From Komagataeibacter oboediens (lineage in GTDB: Bacteria; Pseudomonadota; Alphaproteobacteria; Acetobacterales; Acetobacteraceae), in contig NZ_NKTX01000002.1 of assembly GCF_003207815.1 (NCBI RefSeq), positions 151,614-215,613 on the forward strand: a DNA stretch of 64,000 nt, given 5' to 3'. The first letter of the stretch is position 1. Every line of letters starts with the position of its first letter. A program made the position numbers and the translations under genes. Positions 31,101-41,156 of the stretch are shown here, piece by piece. The notes below the pieces were generated by a model. That model searched no databases. It saw only the letters and a program-made list of their open reading frames with translations, and was not told the origin of the DNA.

Positions 31101-31582
31101 GCCGCGTCAAGATCGCGGGCTGCGTGGTGGACCGAAAGGAACGCCCCACACGCACGGGCAACAAGATGGCGTGGGTGCGCCTGTCCGATGCATCTGGCGG
31201 GTGCGAGATCACGTTCTTTTCCGAAGTGCTGTCGCGGTCGCGCGAAATCCTGGTGGCGGGCAATGCGGTGGTTGTCTCGGCGGATCTGAAGATGGATGGC
31301 GAAGCACTGCGCATCACCGCGTCCGACGTGATGGAACTGGAACAGGCGGCGGCGGAAGCGGCGGCCGAACTGCGCATATGGTTCGACCGGGCGGATGCGC
31401 TGGAACCGATCCGTGACGTGCTGCAGGGCAATGGCAACGGGCGGGGGCGGGTGATCCTGCTACCATCGGTTGCGGAAACGCGCGACGTGGAACTGACGCT
31501 GGCCGAACGCTACCGTGTGACGCCACGTGTGGCGCAGATGATCAAGGCCATCGAAGGCGTGGGTAAAGTGGAACAGTTCTAG
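28148..31582 (+). CDS. dnaE: DNA polymerase III subunit alpha
   Basis: DnaE is the replicative polymerase subunit. The 1144 aa begin with a PHP domain (FVHLRVHSAYSLSQGAIRV), followed by the PolC-type palm with GPGRGSGAGSLAAWAL near 360 and the catalytic aspartates of PDFDIDFCQDRRDEV near 397. The tau- and beta-binding parts and a C-terminal OB fold (IAGCVVDRKERPTRTGNKMAWV, about 995) complete the normal DnaE1 layout. ATG 28148 is used. It is preceded by a 167-base gap containing the dispersed repeat and followed by a terminator-like hairpin in front of metX. Confidence 0.95.
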   Translation: MSHADFVHLRVHSAYSLSQGAIRVPELVALAHDMRMPAVAITDTGNMFGALEFSQYCGKKGVQPIIGCQIGLPSRSDKPGSPAEPVVLLARNAEGLANLQFLSSSGFLQHETDEPTVPVELLCERAGGLFLLTGGSRGPLFHMLAEGQEREAARLMDRLHEAYGSHMAVELHRHGQAAERAVEPGMIAMADRMGLPLVATNECFFPKPDMYEAHDALLCIAQGRTMAERDRWRVTPEHWFKPPEVMRELFADLPEACDNTLDIARCCAIAVETRKPLLPVCPKVEEGQTEEQTLRHMAVTGLKNRLSRMTVDDETRTKYEERLAFELDIIAQMGFPGYFMIVADFIQWAKAHDIPVGPGRGSGAGSLAAWALTITDIDPIPFNLLFERFLNPERVSMPDFDIDFCQDRRDEVIRYVRNEYGPDRVAQIITFGKLQARAAVRDVGRVLGLPFGMVNRVAELIPNNPAQPVTLKQAIEGEPRLQEMRDEDEAIRRLLEIGQQLEGLFRHASTHAAGVVIGDRELVELVPLYRDPKSDMLVTQYNMKFVEQAGLVKFDFLGLTTLTILQRAVQFLHGMGIEVDLSALPLDDELTYDMLARGDTGGVFQFEGAGMRDVLKQMRPTRLEDLIAAVALYRPGPMANIPDYCRRKHGEPWEPPHEEIRDILEETYGIMVYQEQVMQIAQKMAGYSLGGADLLRRAMGKKIRAEMDRQRVIFTEGAMKRGIEREKAAEVFDLMAKFADYGFNKSHAAAYALVSYQTAWMKANHPVAFIAACMSLAREKTDKLAGLRQEADRLGIPLLPPDINASGADFTVEKMPDGQTYGIRYALAAVKKVGLSAMQSLVAVRGDRPFRDLEDLAARLDPRQVNKMQLENLARAGAFDTILPNRAQACGAAETVMRRAQANAQEAASGQIGLFGGGGSAPAQREPLRLPRCADWPEFERLNMEADAIGFHLTGHPLDSYGPLMRRLGAVRATGLEAAAQAGIGRVKIAGCVVDRKERPTRTGNKMAWVRLSDASGGCEITFFSEVLSRSREILVAGNAVVVSADLKMDGEALRITASDVMELEQAAAEAAAELRIWFDRADALEPIRDVLQGNGNGRGRVILLPSVAETRDVELTLAERYRVTPRVAQMIKAIEGVGKVEQF

Positions 31583-31701
31583 GCCCGTAGCCAAAGCGCG
31601 GGCAGGGATGTCATGAACCTTGCATGTGCGGGGCTGCGGTGTCATACGCAACCCCTGCCTGTTTTTTTCATTGTCCCTGTCGACGCAATGCCGGATACAG
31701 A
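31583..31701 (+). promoter_or_regulatory. Structured leader with terminator ahead of metX
   Basis: Between the dnaE stop and the metX start there is a small stem GCCCG/CGGGC (31583-31587, 31599-31603). A second stem (about 31628-31658, pairing GC-GGGG-TGCG with CGCA-CCCC-GC) follows and leads into seven T residues at 31662-31668. The terminator ends only 33 bases before ATG 31702. It either ends dnaE, or works as an attenuator in the metX leader, since little room remains for a separate promoter. I could not match it to a known SAM riboswitch class. Confidence 0.55.
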
Positions 31702-32871
31702 ATGGACCAGACCAATCCCGCTACCACCCTGTCGCACCAGCACGTTACCTTTCCCGACGGATTGCAGCTGGACTGTGGCTTCCACCTTGCCCCGGTGGAC
31801 GTGGCGTACCGCACCTATGGCACCCTGTCGCCCGCGCGTGACAATGCGGTCCTTGTCTGCCATGCGCTGACGGGCGACCAGTACGTGGCCGACCCCCATC
31901 CCCTGACGGGCAAGCCCGGATGGTGGGGGCGCATGGTCGGGCCGGGGCTGCCGATTGATACCGACCGTTTTTTCGTCATCTGCGTGAATGTCCTGGGCGG
32001 CTGCATGGGCACGACCGGTCCGCGCAGCCTGCGCGTGCGCGAAGACGGCACGGAAGAGCCATGGGGCACGGATTTTCCCGCCATCACCATCCGCGACATG
32101 GTGCGTGCGCAGCATCTTCTGATCGAACATATGGGCATTGACCGCCTGCTGGCGGTGGTGGGCGGGTCCATGGGCGGCATGCAGGTGCTGGAATGGTGCG
32201 CGACCTATCCGCAGAAGGTGTTCGCGGCCATGCCCATCGCGACATCGCCCTTCCATTCGGCGCAGAACATCGCGTTCAACGAGGTCAGCCGTCAGGCCAT
32301 ATTCGCCGACCCGCAATGGCATGGCGGCCGCTACTGGGAATGTAACGAGATCCCGGCCCGGGGGCTGGCGGTGGCGCGCATGATGGCGCACATCACCTAC
32401 CTGTCCGAAGCGGCGCTGACGCGCAAGTTCGGCCGCCGCGTGCGCACGTCGCCCGGACGGGGGACGGCAGGGGGACCTGGCGCGCTGTTTGGCGAGATGT
32501 TCGAGGTGGAAAGCTACCTTCGGCATCAGGGATCGACGTTCGTGCGGCGGTTTGACGCCAATTCCTACCTGACCATAACGCGCGCGATGGATTATTTCGA
32601 TCTTGGCGCCGAGCATGACGGCGACATGTCGCGTCCGTTCAGGGGAACGCGCACGCGGTTCTGCATCATCTCGTTTTCGTCCGACTGGCTGTTCCCCACC
32701 TCGCAGGCGCGGCTTCTGGCGCGGGCACTTAATCAGGTCGCGGCAAACGTGTCCTTTGTCGAGATCGATAGCGACAAGGGGCATGATGCCTTCCTGCTTG
32801 ATGAACCTGATTTTGACCGGACGATCCGCGGCTTCCTGTGCGGGGCTGCCGAACATGCGGGGATTGGCTGA
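31702..32871 (+). CDS. metX: Homoserine O-acetyltransferase
   Basis: MetX acetylates homoserine with acetyl-CoA in the first committed step of methionine synthesis. It has the alpha/beta-hydrolase fold. The nucleophile is Ser156 in GGSMGGMQ, and the aspartate and histidine of the triad lie in the last third ([11 protein letters not shown] and [10 protein letters not shown]). Length from ATG 31702 is 389 aa. Longer in-frame extensions upstream would run through the terminator, so they are excluded. metW begins three bases after the stop, the usual pair in proteobacteria. Some members of the family use succinyl-CoA; this was not tested. Confidence 0.92.
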   Translation: MDQTNPATTLSHQHVTFPDGLQLDCGFHLAPVDVAYRTYGTLSPARDNAVLVCHALTGDQYVADPHPLTGKPGWWGRMVGPGLPIDTDRFFVICVNVLGGCMGTTGPRSLRVREDGTEEPWGTDFPAITIRDMVRAQHLLIEHMGIDRLLAVVGGSMGGMQVLEWCATYPQKVFAAMPIATSPFHSAQNIAFNEVSRQAIFADPQWHGGRYWECNEIPARGLAVARMMAHITYLSEAALTRKFGRRVRTSPGRGTAGGPGALFGEMFEVESYLRHQGSTFVRRFDANSYLTITRAMDYFDLGAEHDGDMSRPFRGTRTRFCIISFSSDWLFPTSQARLLARALNQVAANVSFVEIDSDKGHDAFLLDEPDFDRTIRGFLCGAAEHAGIG

Positions 32872-32873
32872 CC

Positions 32874-33491
32874 ATGCGGCTTGACCAGCGCCTGATCGCA
32901 GGCATGATCCGTCCCCGAACCCGCGTGCTGGATGTGGGCAGCGGTGACGGTGCGCTGCTGGATTACCTGTTCCGCAACAGCGGGTGTGACGCGCGCGGGA
33001 TCGAGATCGACATGCGCGAGGTTACGCGCTCGGTCGCCCATGGCCTGCCGGTCATGCATGGTGATGCGGACCATGACCTTGTCCATTATCCCGATAATGC
33101 GTTCGATTACGTGGTATTGCAGCGCACCCTGCAGGCGGTCGAGCGCCCGCGTGAGGTGCTGCGCCAGATGCTGCGCATCGGGCGGTACGCCATCGTGTCG
33201 TTTCCCAATTTCGGCCACTGGCGCCTGCGCCTGCAGCTTCTGCTGCGCGGGCGCATGCCCATGACCAGCGTGTGGAGCACGCCGTGGTACGACACGCCCA
33301 ACATCCACCCGTGCACGATCCTCGACTTTTTGACGCTGTGTCGCGATGAGGGCTATGTTGTCCAGCAGTGGATGGCCGTTGATGAAGACGGCGAGCGCGC
33401 ACCGTGGCGGCGTTCGATCCGGCTGGCCAACCTGTTCGGGGAGCAGGCGCTGTTTCTGTTGCGGCGCAAGGACACCACCCCCCGGAAATAA
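32874..33491 (+). CDS. metW: Methionine biosynthesis protein MetW
   Basis: MetW is a small methyltransferase-fold protein required with MetX for methionine synthesis in many proteobacteria; its exact activity is not settled. The 205 aa include the SAM-binding motif VLDVGSGDGALLDYL (about 18-32), FDYVVLQRTLQAVERP and FPNFGHWRLRLQLLLRGRMP, all typical of the family. The ATG lies three bases after metX, so both are one transcriptional unit. Confidence 0.93.
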   Translation: MRLDQRLIAGMIRPRTRVLDVGSGDGALLDYLFRNSGCDARGIEIDMREVTRSVAHGLPVMHGDADHDLVHYPDNAFDYVVLQRTLQAVERPREVLRQMLRIGRYAIVSFPNFGHWRLRLQLLLRGRMPMTSVWSTPWYDTPNIHPCTILDFLTLCRDEGYVVQQWMAVDEDGERAPWRRSIRLANLFGEQALFLLRRKDTTPRK

Positions 33492-33517
33492 AGTCGCCAC
33501 GGTGGGGAGAAGTGATA

Positions 33518-34129
33518 GTGGATACTCTTGAGGCCATCCGGACCCGGCGCGCCATCCGCGCGTATGACCCGACGCATGAGATCAGTCCGGCGGACCTGCA
33601 CGAACTGCTGTCGGCTGCCCGCCATGCCCCTTCGGCGTTTAATATCCAGCACTGCCGTTTCGTGGTGGTGAAGGACCCGGCCCTGCGTCGTGAACTGCGC
33701 AAGGTGGCGTGGGACCAGCCGGATGTGACCGATGCCTCCGCCCTGATCGTGATCTGTGCCGACCGTGATGCGTGGAAGAAGGATCCGGCCCGTTATTTCG
33801 ATGGCGCGCCCGATGACGTGAAGCAGCGCATGGCCGACATGATCCGGGGCTATTACGACGGTCGCGAATGGGTCCAGCAGGACGAAACCATGCGCAGTGC
33901 GGGGCTTGCGGCGCAGACCCTCATGCTGGCCGCGACGGCCAGGGGGTACCAGTCCTGTCCCATGGACGGGTTTGATTATGATGCGGTCGGCCGGCTGATC
34001 AACCTGCCCGCCGACCATGTGGTGGCGATGTTTGTCGTCATTGGCAAAGGCACGGAACAGGCCCCGCCGCGCGTGGGCAGGCTGCCCGATGCCGAGGTCA
34101 TCCTGACCGACCGCTTTCCCCCGGCCTGA
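33518..34129 (+). CDS. Nitroreductase family protein
   Basis: A flavin-dependent oxidoreductase of the nitroreductase fold. The N-terminus AIRTRRAIRAYDPTHEI carries the arginine-rich FMN phosphate site, and ARHAPSAFNIQHCRFVVV is the second FMN segment. The C-terminal part has GYQSCPMDGFD. It starts with GTG 33518, with GGGAGA eight bases before; this gives 203 aa. It stands 26 bases after metW and may be co-transcribed. The natural substrate cannot be told from sequence. Confidence 0.88.
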   Translation: MDTLEAIRTRRAIRAYDPTHEISPADLHELLSAARHAPSAFNIQHCRFVVVKDPALRRELRKVAWDQPDVTDASALIVICADRDAWKKDPARYFDGAPDDVKQRMADMIRGYYDGREWVQQDETMRSAGLAAQTLMLAATARGYQSCPMDGFDYDAVGRLINLPADHVVAMFVVIGKGTEQAPPRVGRLPDAEVILTDRFPPA

Positions 34130-34464
34130 ACCGGGGGCGTCCCGCATGGCGGGACAAAAAGGGGAGGAAGTCTGCATGAAAAAGCTTGCGGTCCTTCCTG
34201 CAACCCTATACAGCCTCACGCTTGGGAACAGACCGCGCCTGTTCCCTGTGCTGGTTTGATTGCACGTGTCCTTGACGCGGGGGACACGATACAGAAGCAG
34301 ACTGGACCGGCCTTTATCCCTTACATGATATCCTTGCGACGACAGACCGAGTGCCCCCGTGCATACAAGGGCCGGTGTCGGGTATGTCTATCAGTTCGCC
34401 ATCCGGGCATGCAGGTTCCTGTACGCCCCGCGGCCCTGTTTTTTCGCGCCAGGAGGCGCCATTC
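34130..34464 (+). promoter_or_regulatory. Long leader region upstream of the RNA helicase
   Basis: This 335-base stretch holds no convincing gene. A stem GTCCCGC/GCGGGAC (34139-34155) directly follows the nitroreductase, but the run of A after it is on the wrong side for a plus-strand terminator. A perfect inverted repeat GGGAACAG/CTGTTCCC (34224-34246) follows. RNA helicase genes often have long structured leaders; that is an inference here. A strong AGGAGG stands before the helicase start. Confidence 0.4.
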
Positions 34465-35805
<1,341 letters not shown>

Positions 35806-35842
35806 CCATACGCGGCGGTTCCGCCCGGTGTGATGATATGGG

Positions 35843-35878
35843 AAAGGCATCCGGTCCATGTGACCGGGTGCCTTTTTT
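35843..35878 (+). terminator. Rho-independent terminator of the RNA helicase
   Basis: AAAGGCATCCGGT (35843-35855) pairs with ACCGGGTGCCTTT (from 35863) with one G-T pair and a seven-base loop, and leads into TTTTT. It lies 37 bases after the stop. Confidence 0.88.
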
Positions 35879-36240
35879 ACGTTTTATCAGCGGGGCAGGG
35901 CAGTGCAGGTAGCTTTTGCCGAGTAATCCGGTCGCGATGATTTATCATGCAATGTATATTCATGATTTGTATCCATGCCGATATTATGCACGCGGGACGA
36001 GATTTATTTCGGGTGGGCGGTATTCAAAAATAAATCTGCATTTCACATAAGACCTTGCGGTTCCGACAGTGCGTCATTTATTGTTCCTTCCCATTGAGAA
36101 ATCCACGGGAAAGAGACACTTTTTTCAGCGGAACCATTTACCATAGAAAACAAGATCATACGTGGCGCAGTACCATGCCGGCGCCTGCAGGGCATGGTAT
36201 ATCGGCAGGTTTTTATTCAGGTCAGTCTGGTTGTAAAATT
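35879..36240 (+). promoter_or_regulatory. AT-rich upstream region of the cellulose synthase gene
   Basis: 362 bases that are clearly poorer in GC than the flanks, with short palindromic pieces (ATGATTTATCAT around 35938-35949). It must contain the promoter of the gene at 36241, but I could not fix a -10/-35 pair. The frame is open further upstream (to 36055, with an ATG at 36175), so the exact start of the protein is uncertain. Confidence 0.35.
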
Positions 36241-39200
36241 ATGCTAAGGGAATTGTGGCTGAAGTCGGGCGGTCAGGCGTTCATGGCCACGCCGCGCGGG
36301 TTGAACTGGCTTATCCTCTTCCTGTCGGCAGGGGGGGCGTTCCTCTGCCTGTCCATTGGCAACATTACCCTTGATCCGGGGCAGCAGGCCTATATTTCCG
36401 TGGGAACGATAGCGCTGTTCTTTGTGCTGAACCGCAGGAAAGGGCGACATATCACCTGCATCCTCATGATGCTGTCGCTGTTCGTGTCCTTTAGGTACCT
36501 GATCTGGCGGCTGGGCAGTACGGTGCAGTTCACGGGGCCGCTGCAGATTGTCATGTCGGTCGCCCTGCTGATGGCGGAAGGCTACGCGCTGTCCACCCTG
36601 TGCCTGAGCTATTTCCAGATGTCGTGGCCCCTTGGGCGCAGGCCGCACAGACTGCCTGACAATCCCGATGACTGGCCGATGGTGGATGTCTATGTCCCGT
36701 CATATAACGAGGATCTGGACCTTGTGCGCTCCACGGTGCTGGGCGCGCTGGACCTGCACTGGCCTGCGGACAAGCTGAATGTCTATATCCTGGATGACGG
36801 ACGGCGGAAGTCCTTCTACGATTTTGCCCAGGAATCCGGCGCGGGTTACATCATCCGTTCCGAGAACAACCATGCCAAGGCGGGCAACCTGAACCACGCC
36901 ATGAAGATCACCAAGGGCGAGTACGTGGTGATTTTCGACTGTGACCATGTGCCAACCCGGTCCTTCCTGCTCAAGACCATTGGCTGGATGGTGGCCGACC
37001 CCAAGCTTGCCCTGCTGCAGACACCACACCATTTCTATTCCCCCGATCCGTTCCAGCGTAACCTTGCCGCCGGTTATGACGTGCCGCCCGAAGGCAACAT
37101 GTTCTATGGGCTGGTGCAGGACGGCAATGACTTCTGGGATGCGACGTTCTTCTGCGGGTCCTGTGCGGCCATCCGCCGTTCGGCGCTGCTGAGCGTGGGG
37201 GGCTTCGCGACCGAGACGGTCACGGAAGACGCGCATACCGCGCTGAAGATGCAGCGCAAGGGATGGGGAACCGCCTATCTGCGTCAGCCACTGGCAGGGG
37301 GGCTGGCGACCGAACGGCTGATCCTGCATATCGGCCAGCGTGTGCGCTGGGCGCGTGGCATGCTGCAGATCATGCGGCTGGACAACCCCATGCTGGGGCC
37401 GGGCCTGCGGTGGGAACAGCGGCTGTGCTACCTGTCGGCCATGTCGCACTTCCTGTTCGCCATCCCCCGGGTGACCTTCCTTGTCTCACCACTGGGGTTC
37501 CTGTTTTTCGGGCAGAACATCATTGCGGCGTCCCCGTTCGCCATCATGGTCTATGCACTGCCCCATATTTTTCATTCCATCATGACCCTGTCGCGGATCG
37601 AGGGACGGTGGCGCTATTCCTTCTGGAGTGAAATTTACGAGACCTCGCTGGCGCTGTTTCTGGTGCGCATCACCATTGTCACCCTGCTGCAGCCGCACAA
37701 GGGCAAGTTCAACGTGACGGACAAGGGCGGCCTGCTGGCGCGGGGATATTTCGATTTCAGCGCGGTGTACCCCAACGTCATCATGGCCGGGATCCTGTTC
37801 CTGGGCATGGTGCGGGGCATCGTGGGCATGATTTTCCAGTACCATCAGAAACTGGCGTTCCAGTCCTTCGTGCTCAACACGTTCTGGATCAGCATCAGCC
37901 TGATCGTGGTGCTTGCCTCCATCGCGGTGGGGCGAGAGACGCGGCAGATCCGGCATAAGCCACGGGTGCGGGTCAGGCTGCCGGTTGATATCTGTTTTGA
38001 AGACGGCACCGAATACCATGCCCATACCACCGATATTTCGCTTGGCGGGGCGGGGGTTACCCTCAAGCTGCCCCGGCAGATGGACACCCCGCAGGACATT
38101 ACCCTGCGTTATGACAAGCCCGATGACGGCATTCGCGTGTCCGTTCCCGCCACGATCCTGGGGCAGCGCGGGTCGTGGCTGCACCTGCAATGGAAAATCG
38201 AGACGCTGGATCAGGAACGCGAGATTGTCAGCCTGGTGTTCGGCCGAAGCGATGCATGGCATAACTGGGCTGATTTCAAGGAAGACCGGCCGTTGAACAG
38301 CATATATCAGGTCATAAAAAGCATACGCGGTCTTCTGTCTCCGCCGTATCTGTGGGATCTCAGCCCGGCGCAGGAAACCGGGGAAAGTGACGAGAGCGTG
38401 CAAAAGGAAGAAACGCTGGAAAAGAAAAGCCTTGTGCTGCCACCCACCTATCGGGGGGTCGGCTATGGCATGACCCTGCTGGTGGCGGGTATGGCCGGGC
38501 TGCTGTCCATGGCCCTGCCGGCGCAGGCACAGGACACGCCAGCCCCAGCGCCAGTCGATGCCTCCGCCGCAGCCCCTGTCGCCGCGGCGCCGACCCAGCC
38601 CCTGCCGCCTCCATCCTACAGCGTGACCGGCGTCTCGCGCCTGACCCCGCTGGGGGATACCAACAGTGGTGATATCCCCCCCATGGGCGGTACGGTGGAT
38701 CGGGCGCTGGCGGACCGGGTGGCAGACACCGAAATCACGCGTACCATTTCCTTCCGTGACCTGGGGCTGGAAAACGGGCCGCTGACCCTGCGGGGGTTTT
38801 CGCCACTGCAGGGGATCGACGTGGTGGTGCCCGCCAACCGGGTCGTAACCCATGCGGTGCTGACCCTGTCGGGGGCGATTTCGCCATCGCTCCTGCCGGA
38901 AGCCACGGCGCTGACCGTGACACTGAACGAACAGTATGTCGACACGATCCGTATCGATCCCGCGCATCCGAACTTCGGGCCACTGGAATTCCCGGTTGAT
39001 CCCCTTTATTTCACGGGGGACAGCAAGCTCAATTTCCATTTCGCCGGTGAATACAGGCGGGATTGCAACGACCTGTATAATGATGTGCTGTGGGCCCAGA
39101 TATCGGACCAGTCCAGCATTACCCTGACCACCGCGCGCATCGTACCCGAACGGGATCTGGGCCGCCTGCCGACGCCCTTTTTCGATCCCAACCTGAAAGT

Positions 39201-40899
39201 CGCCATGCGCGTGCCGGTCGTCATGCCCGCTGCGACACCGAAGCCGGAAATCATGCAGGCCGGGGGACTTGTCGCATCATGGTTCGGCAAGATGGCCGAT
39301 GCGCGCCAGTTGTCCTTTCCTGTTTCCCGCAGCATTCCGGCTACCGGGAATGCCATTGAAATCGGGGAAAACATTCCCGTTGATGATCAGGGGCACGCGC
39401 CCGCCGGACCGACGCTGCTGGAAATTGCCAACCCGAATGACAGGTGGGGCACGGTCCTGGTTGTAACCGGGCGCACACCGCAGGAAGTGGAGGTTGCGGC
39501 CCGGGCGCTGGTCTTTTCCCCCGATACGCTGGGCAGCGGGCCATCCGCCGTGGTGCAGGACGTGACCCTGCGCGCCCGGCAGCCTTATGATGCGCCGGCC
39601 TTCATTCCGACGGACCGGCCGGTGCGTTTTGGTGAACTGGTGACCGCGGGCGACCTGCAGGCGGGCGGTTTTGCACCCGGCACGCTGCATGTACCATTTC
39701 ATCTGCCGCCCGACCTGTATACATGGCGCGGACTGCCTTTCCTGATGGATCTGTGGATACGCACGCCGGATAACCCGGTGGTGGATGTCAGCGCCTCGCG
39801 TCTGGATGTCAGTCTTAACAACTCTTACCTGCAAAGCTATGGGCTGTTGCCCCACAGCCTGTGGCGTACATGGTCCGAACGCATGGTGACCCAGCACGCG
39901 GGTGCCGTTGGACATGTAACGGCCCTGCCGTCATGGCTTCTGTTTGGGCAGAATGACCTGCAGTTCAATTTCAATACCCGCCCGGTGGACCGTGGTGCCT
40001 GCCGGCGCACGCCTGATAACCTGCGCATGGGGATTGATTCGGATTCCATGCTGGATTTCCGGCGTGGGGTGCATTTCACGACGCTGCCCAACCTGTCCTA
40101 TTTCGCATCAATCGGTTTCCCGTTTTCCCGCATGGCCGATCTGGGGGAGACGACGGTGGTCCTGCCCCCTGCGCCGGATACCGATACGATCGGGGCCTAT
40201 CTTGACCTTATGGGCTTTTTTGGTTCGGTTACATGGTATCCCACCGCAGGCATGCACCTTGTGACAACAACGGATATTGCCGAACATCCGCCCTCGGGCG
40301 ATGTCATTCTGCTGGCGCCAGCGCAGCAGATGGGGCCTGCCGCATCCCTGCTGTCGCGTTCGGCGTACCAGATTGATGACGGCCATATCCATGTTGGACA
40401 GGATATGGGCCTGCAGGGGATCTGGTACATATTCCAGGATCGTGACAGGAGCGGCCTGCGCAATGGTGTCACGGCCAACCTGAGCGCCCCGATCCGCAAT
40501 ACCGCCATGATGATCGGGGCTGAATCACCCTACGTCCGGCATCGTTCGGTGCTGGCGCTGTTGGGTGACGACGGGGCGCATATCCACGACCTGATTGCAA
40601 GCCTGCATGATCGTAAGGCCCTGCCCAGCCTGCAGGGTGATCTTGTGCTGAAAAATGGCAACAGGTTCGCGACATACCGCACGTCACCCACCTATACGGT
40701 TGGTCATCTGCCTTTCTGGATGTGGGTGGACTGGTTCCTGTCGCACCATCCAGTCCTGATGTACCTGTGTGGTGTGGTGGGTGCGGTCATGCTGGGAACC
40801 GGGGCATGGCTGTGGCTGCGCGCGCGTGCGCGCCGTCGCGTGCGCGAACAGGCGATTGCCGACGAGGCAGCACGCATGTCCGGGCACGTATCCGAGTGA
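36241..40899 (+). CDS. bcsAB: Fused cellulose synthase BcsA-BcsB (AcsAII type), solitary
   Basis: The BcsA half polymerises UDP-glucose and extrudes glucan through the inner membrane; the BcsB half guides it in the periplasm. Catalytic residues are D185-D186, D233/D235 (FDCDH), TED 328-330 and QRVRW 366-370. A PilZ domain for cyclic di-GMP follows, with RHKPR 571-575 and D598/S600 of DISLGG. A hydrophobic segment at about 742-764 (TLLVAGMAGLLSMALPAQAQ) works as the internal signal of the BcsB half, and one membrane helix ends the protein (about 1495-1525). From ATG 36241 it has 1552 aa. The sequence resembles AcsAII of Komagataeibacter rather than the main AcsAB. No bcsC, bcsD, bcsZ, bcsX or bcsY is nearby. 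Confidence 0.9.
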   Translation: MLRELWLKSGGQAFMATPRGLNWLILFLSAGGAFLCLSIGNITLDPGQQAYISVGTIALFFVLNRRKGRHITCILMMLSLFVSFRYLIWRLGSTVQFTGPLQIVMSVALLMAEGYALSTLCLSYFQMSWPLGRRPHRLPDNPDDWPMVDVYVPSYNEDLDLVRSTVLGALDLHWPADKLNVYILDDGRRKSFYDFAQESGAGYIIRSENNHAKAGNLNHAMKITKGEYVVIFDCDHVPTRSFLLKTIGWMVADPKLALLQTPHHFYSPDPFQRNLAAGYDVPPEGNMFYGLVQDGNDFWDATFFCGSCAAIRRSALLSVGGFATETVTEDAHTALKMQRKGWGTAYLRQPLAGGLATERLILHIGQRVRWARGMLQIMRLDNPMLGPGLRWEQRLCYLSAMSHFLFAIPRVTFLVSPLGFLFFGQNIIAASPFAIMVYALPHIFHSIMTLSRIEGRWRYSFWSEIYETSLALFLVRITIVTLLQPHKGKFNVTDKGGLLARGYFDFSAVYPNVIMAGILFLGMVRGIVGMIFQYHQKLAFQSFVLNTFWISISLIVVLASIAVGRETRQIRHKPRVRVRLPVDICFEDGTEYHAHTTDISLGGAGVTLKLPRQMDTPQDITLRYDKPDDGIRVSVPATILGQRGSWLHLQWKIETLDQEREIVSLVFGRSDAWHNWADFKEDRPLNSIYQVIKSIRGLLSPPYLWDLSPAQETGESDESVQKEETLEKKSLVLPPTYRGVGYGMTLLVAGMAGLLSMALPAQAQDTPAPAPVDASAAAPVAAAPTQPLPPPSYSVTGVSRLTPLGDTNSGDIPPMGGTVDRALADRVADTEITRTISFRDLGLENGPLTLRGFSPLQGIDVVVPANRVVTHAVLTLSGAISPSLLPEATALTVTLNEQYVDTIRIDPAHPNFGPLEFPVDPLYFTGDSKLNFHFAGEYRRDCNDLYNDVLWAQISDQSSITLTTARIVPERDLGRLPTPFFDPNLKVAMRVPVVMPAATPKPEIMQAGGLVASWFGKMADARQLSFPVSRSIPATGNAIEIGENIPVDDQGHAPAGPTLLEIANPNDRWGTVLVVTGRTPQEVEVAARALVFSPDTLGSGPSAVVQDVTLRARQPYDAPAFIPTDRPVRFGELVTAGDLQAGGFAPGTLHVPFHLPPDLYTWRGLPFLMDLWIRTPDNPVVDVSASRLDVSLNNSYLQSYGLLPHSLWRTWSERMVTQHAGAVGHVTALPSWLLFGQNDLQFNFNTRPVDRGACRRTPDNLRMGIDSDSMLDFRRGVHFTTLPNLSYFASIGFPFSRMADLGETTVVLPPAPDTDTIGAYLDLMGFFGSVTWYPTAGMHLVTTTDIAEHPPSGDVILLAPAQQMGPAASLLSRSAYQIDDGHIHVGQDMGLQGIWYIFQDRDRSGLRNGVTANLSAPIRNTAMMIGAESPYVRHRSVLALLGDDGAHIHDLIASLHDRKALPSLQGDLVLKNGNRFATYRTSPTYTVGHLPFWMWVDWFLSHHPVLMYLCGVVGAVMLGTGAWLWLRARARRRVREQAIADEAARMSGHVSE

Positions 40900-41011
40900 C
40901 ATAAAGGGCGCGCGGGCGGTCGGGACCGCCTGCGTTCCCCGGCGTGGATGACCTGGACATGGTGATTATGTCTTCCATATCCGGACTTGTATGGTGAATG
41001 TGCAGGCACAT

Positions 41012-41038
41012 CGTATCGTTCAGTCAGGGAACGATACG
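41012..41038 (+). repeat. Perfect inverted repeat after bcsAB
   Basis: CGTATCGTTC and its complement GAACGATACG enclose seven bases, 113 bases downstream of bcsAB. No T-run follows. It could stabilise the bcsAB transcript end or be an operator for the next gene. Confidence 0.45.
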
Positions 41039-41156
41039 GCAAGGCAGGAACCGGTATTACGAAATACGGTATTCATATTTCAGATCAGCTAAAGCTGGTA
41101 TAGGCTGGGGTTTTCAGGGTGTGTTTGGATAGGCATTTATTTTGAAAGGCAGAAGA

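Noticed and set aside
31583..31668. SAM-II riboswitch before metX
   Set aside because: The conserved core elements of SAM-II are not present; only a generic structured leader and terminator can be claimed.
34139..34155. Plus-strand terminator of the nitroreductase gene
   Set aside because: The stem is followed by A residues, not T, and on the other strand the T-run would precede the stem.
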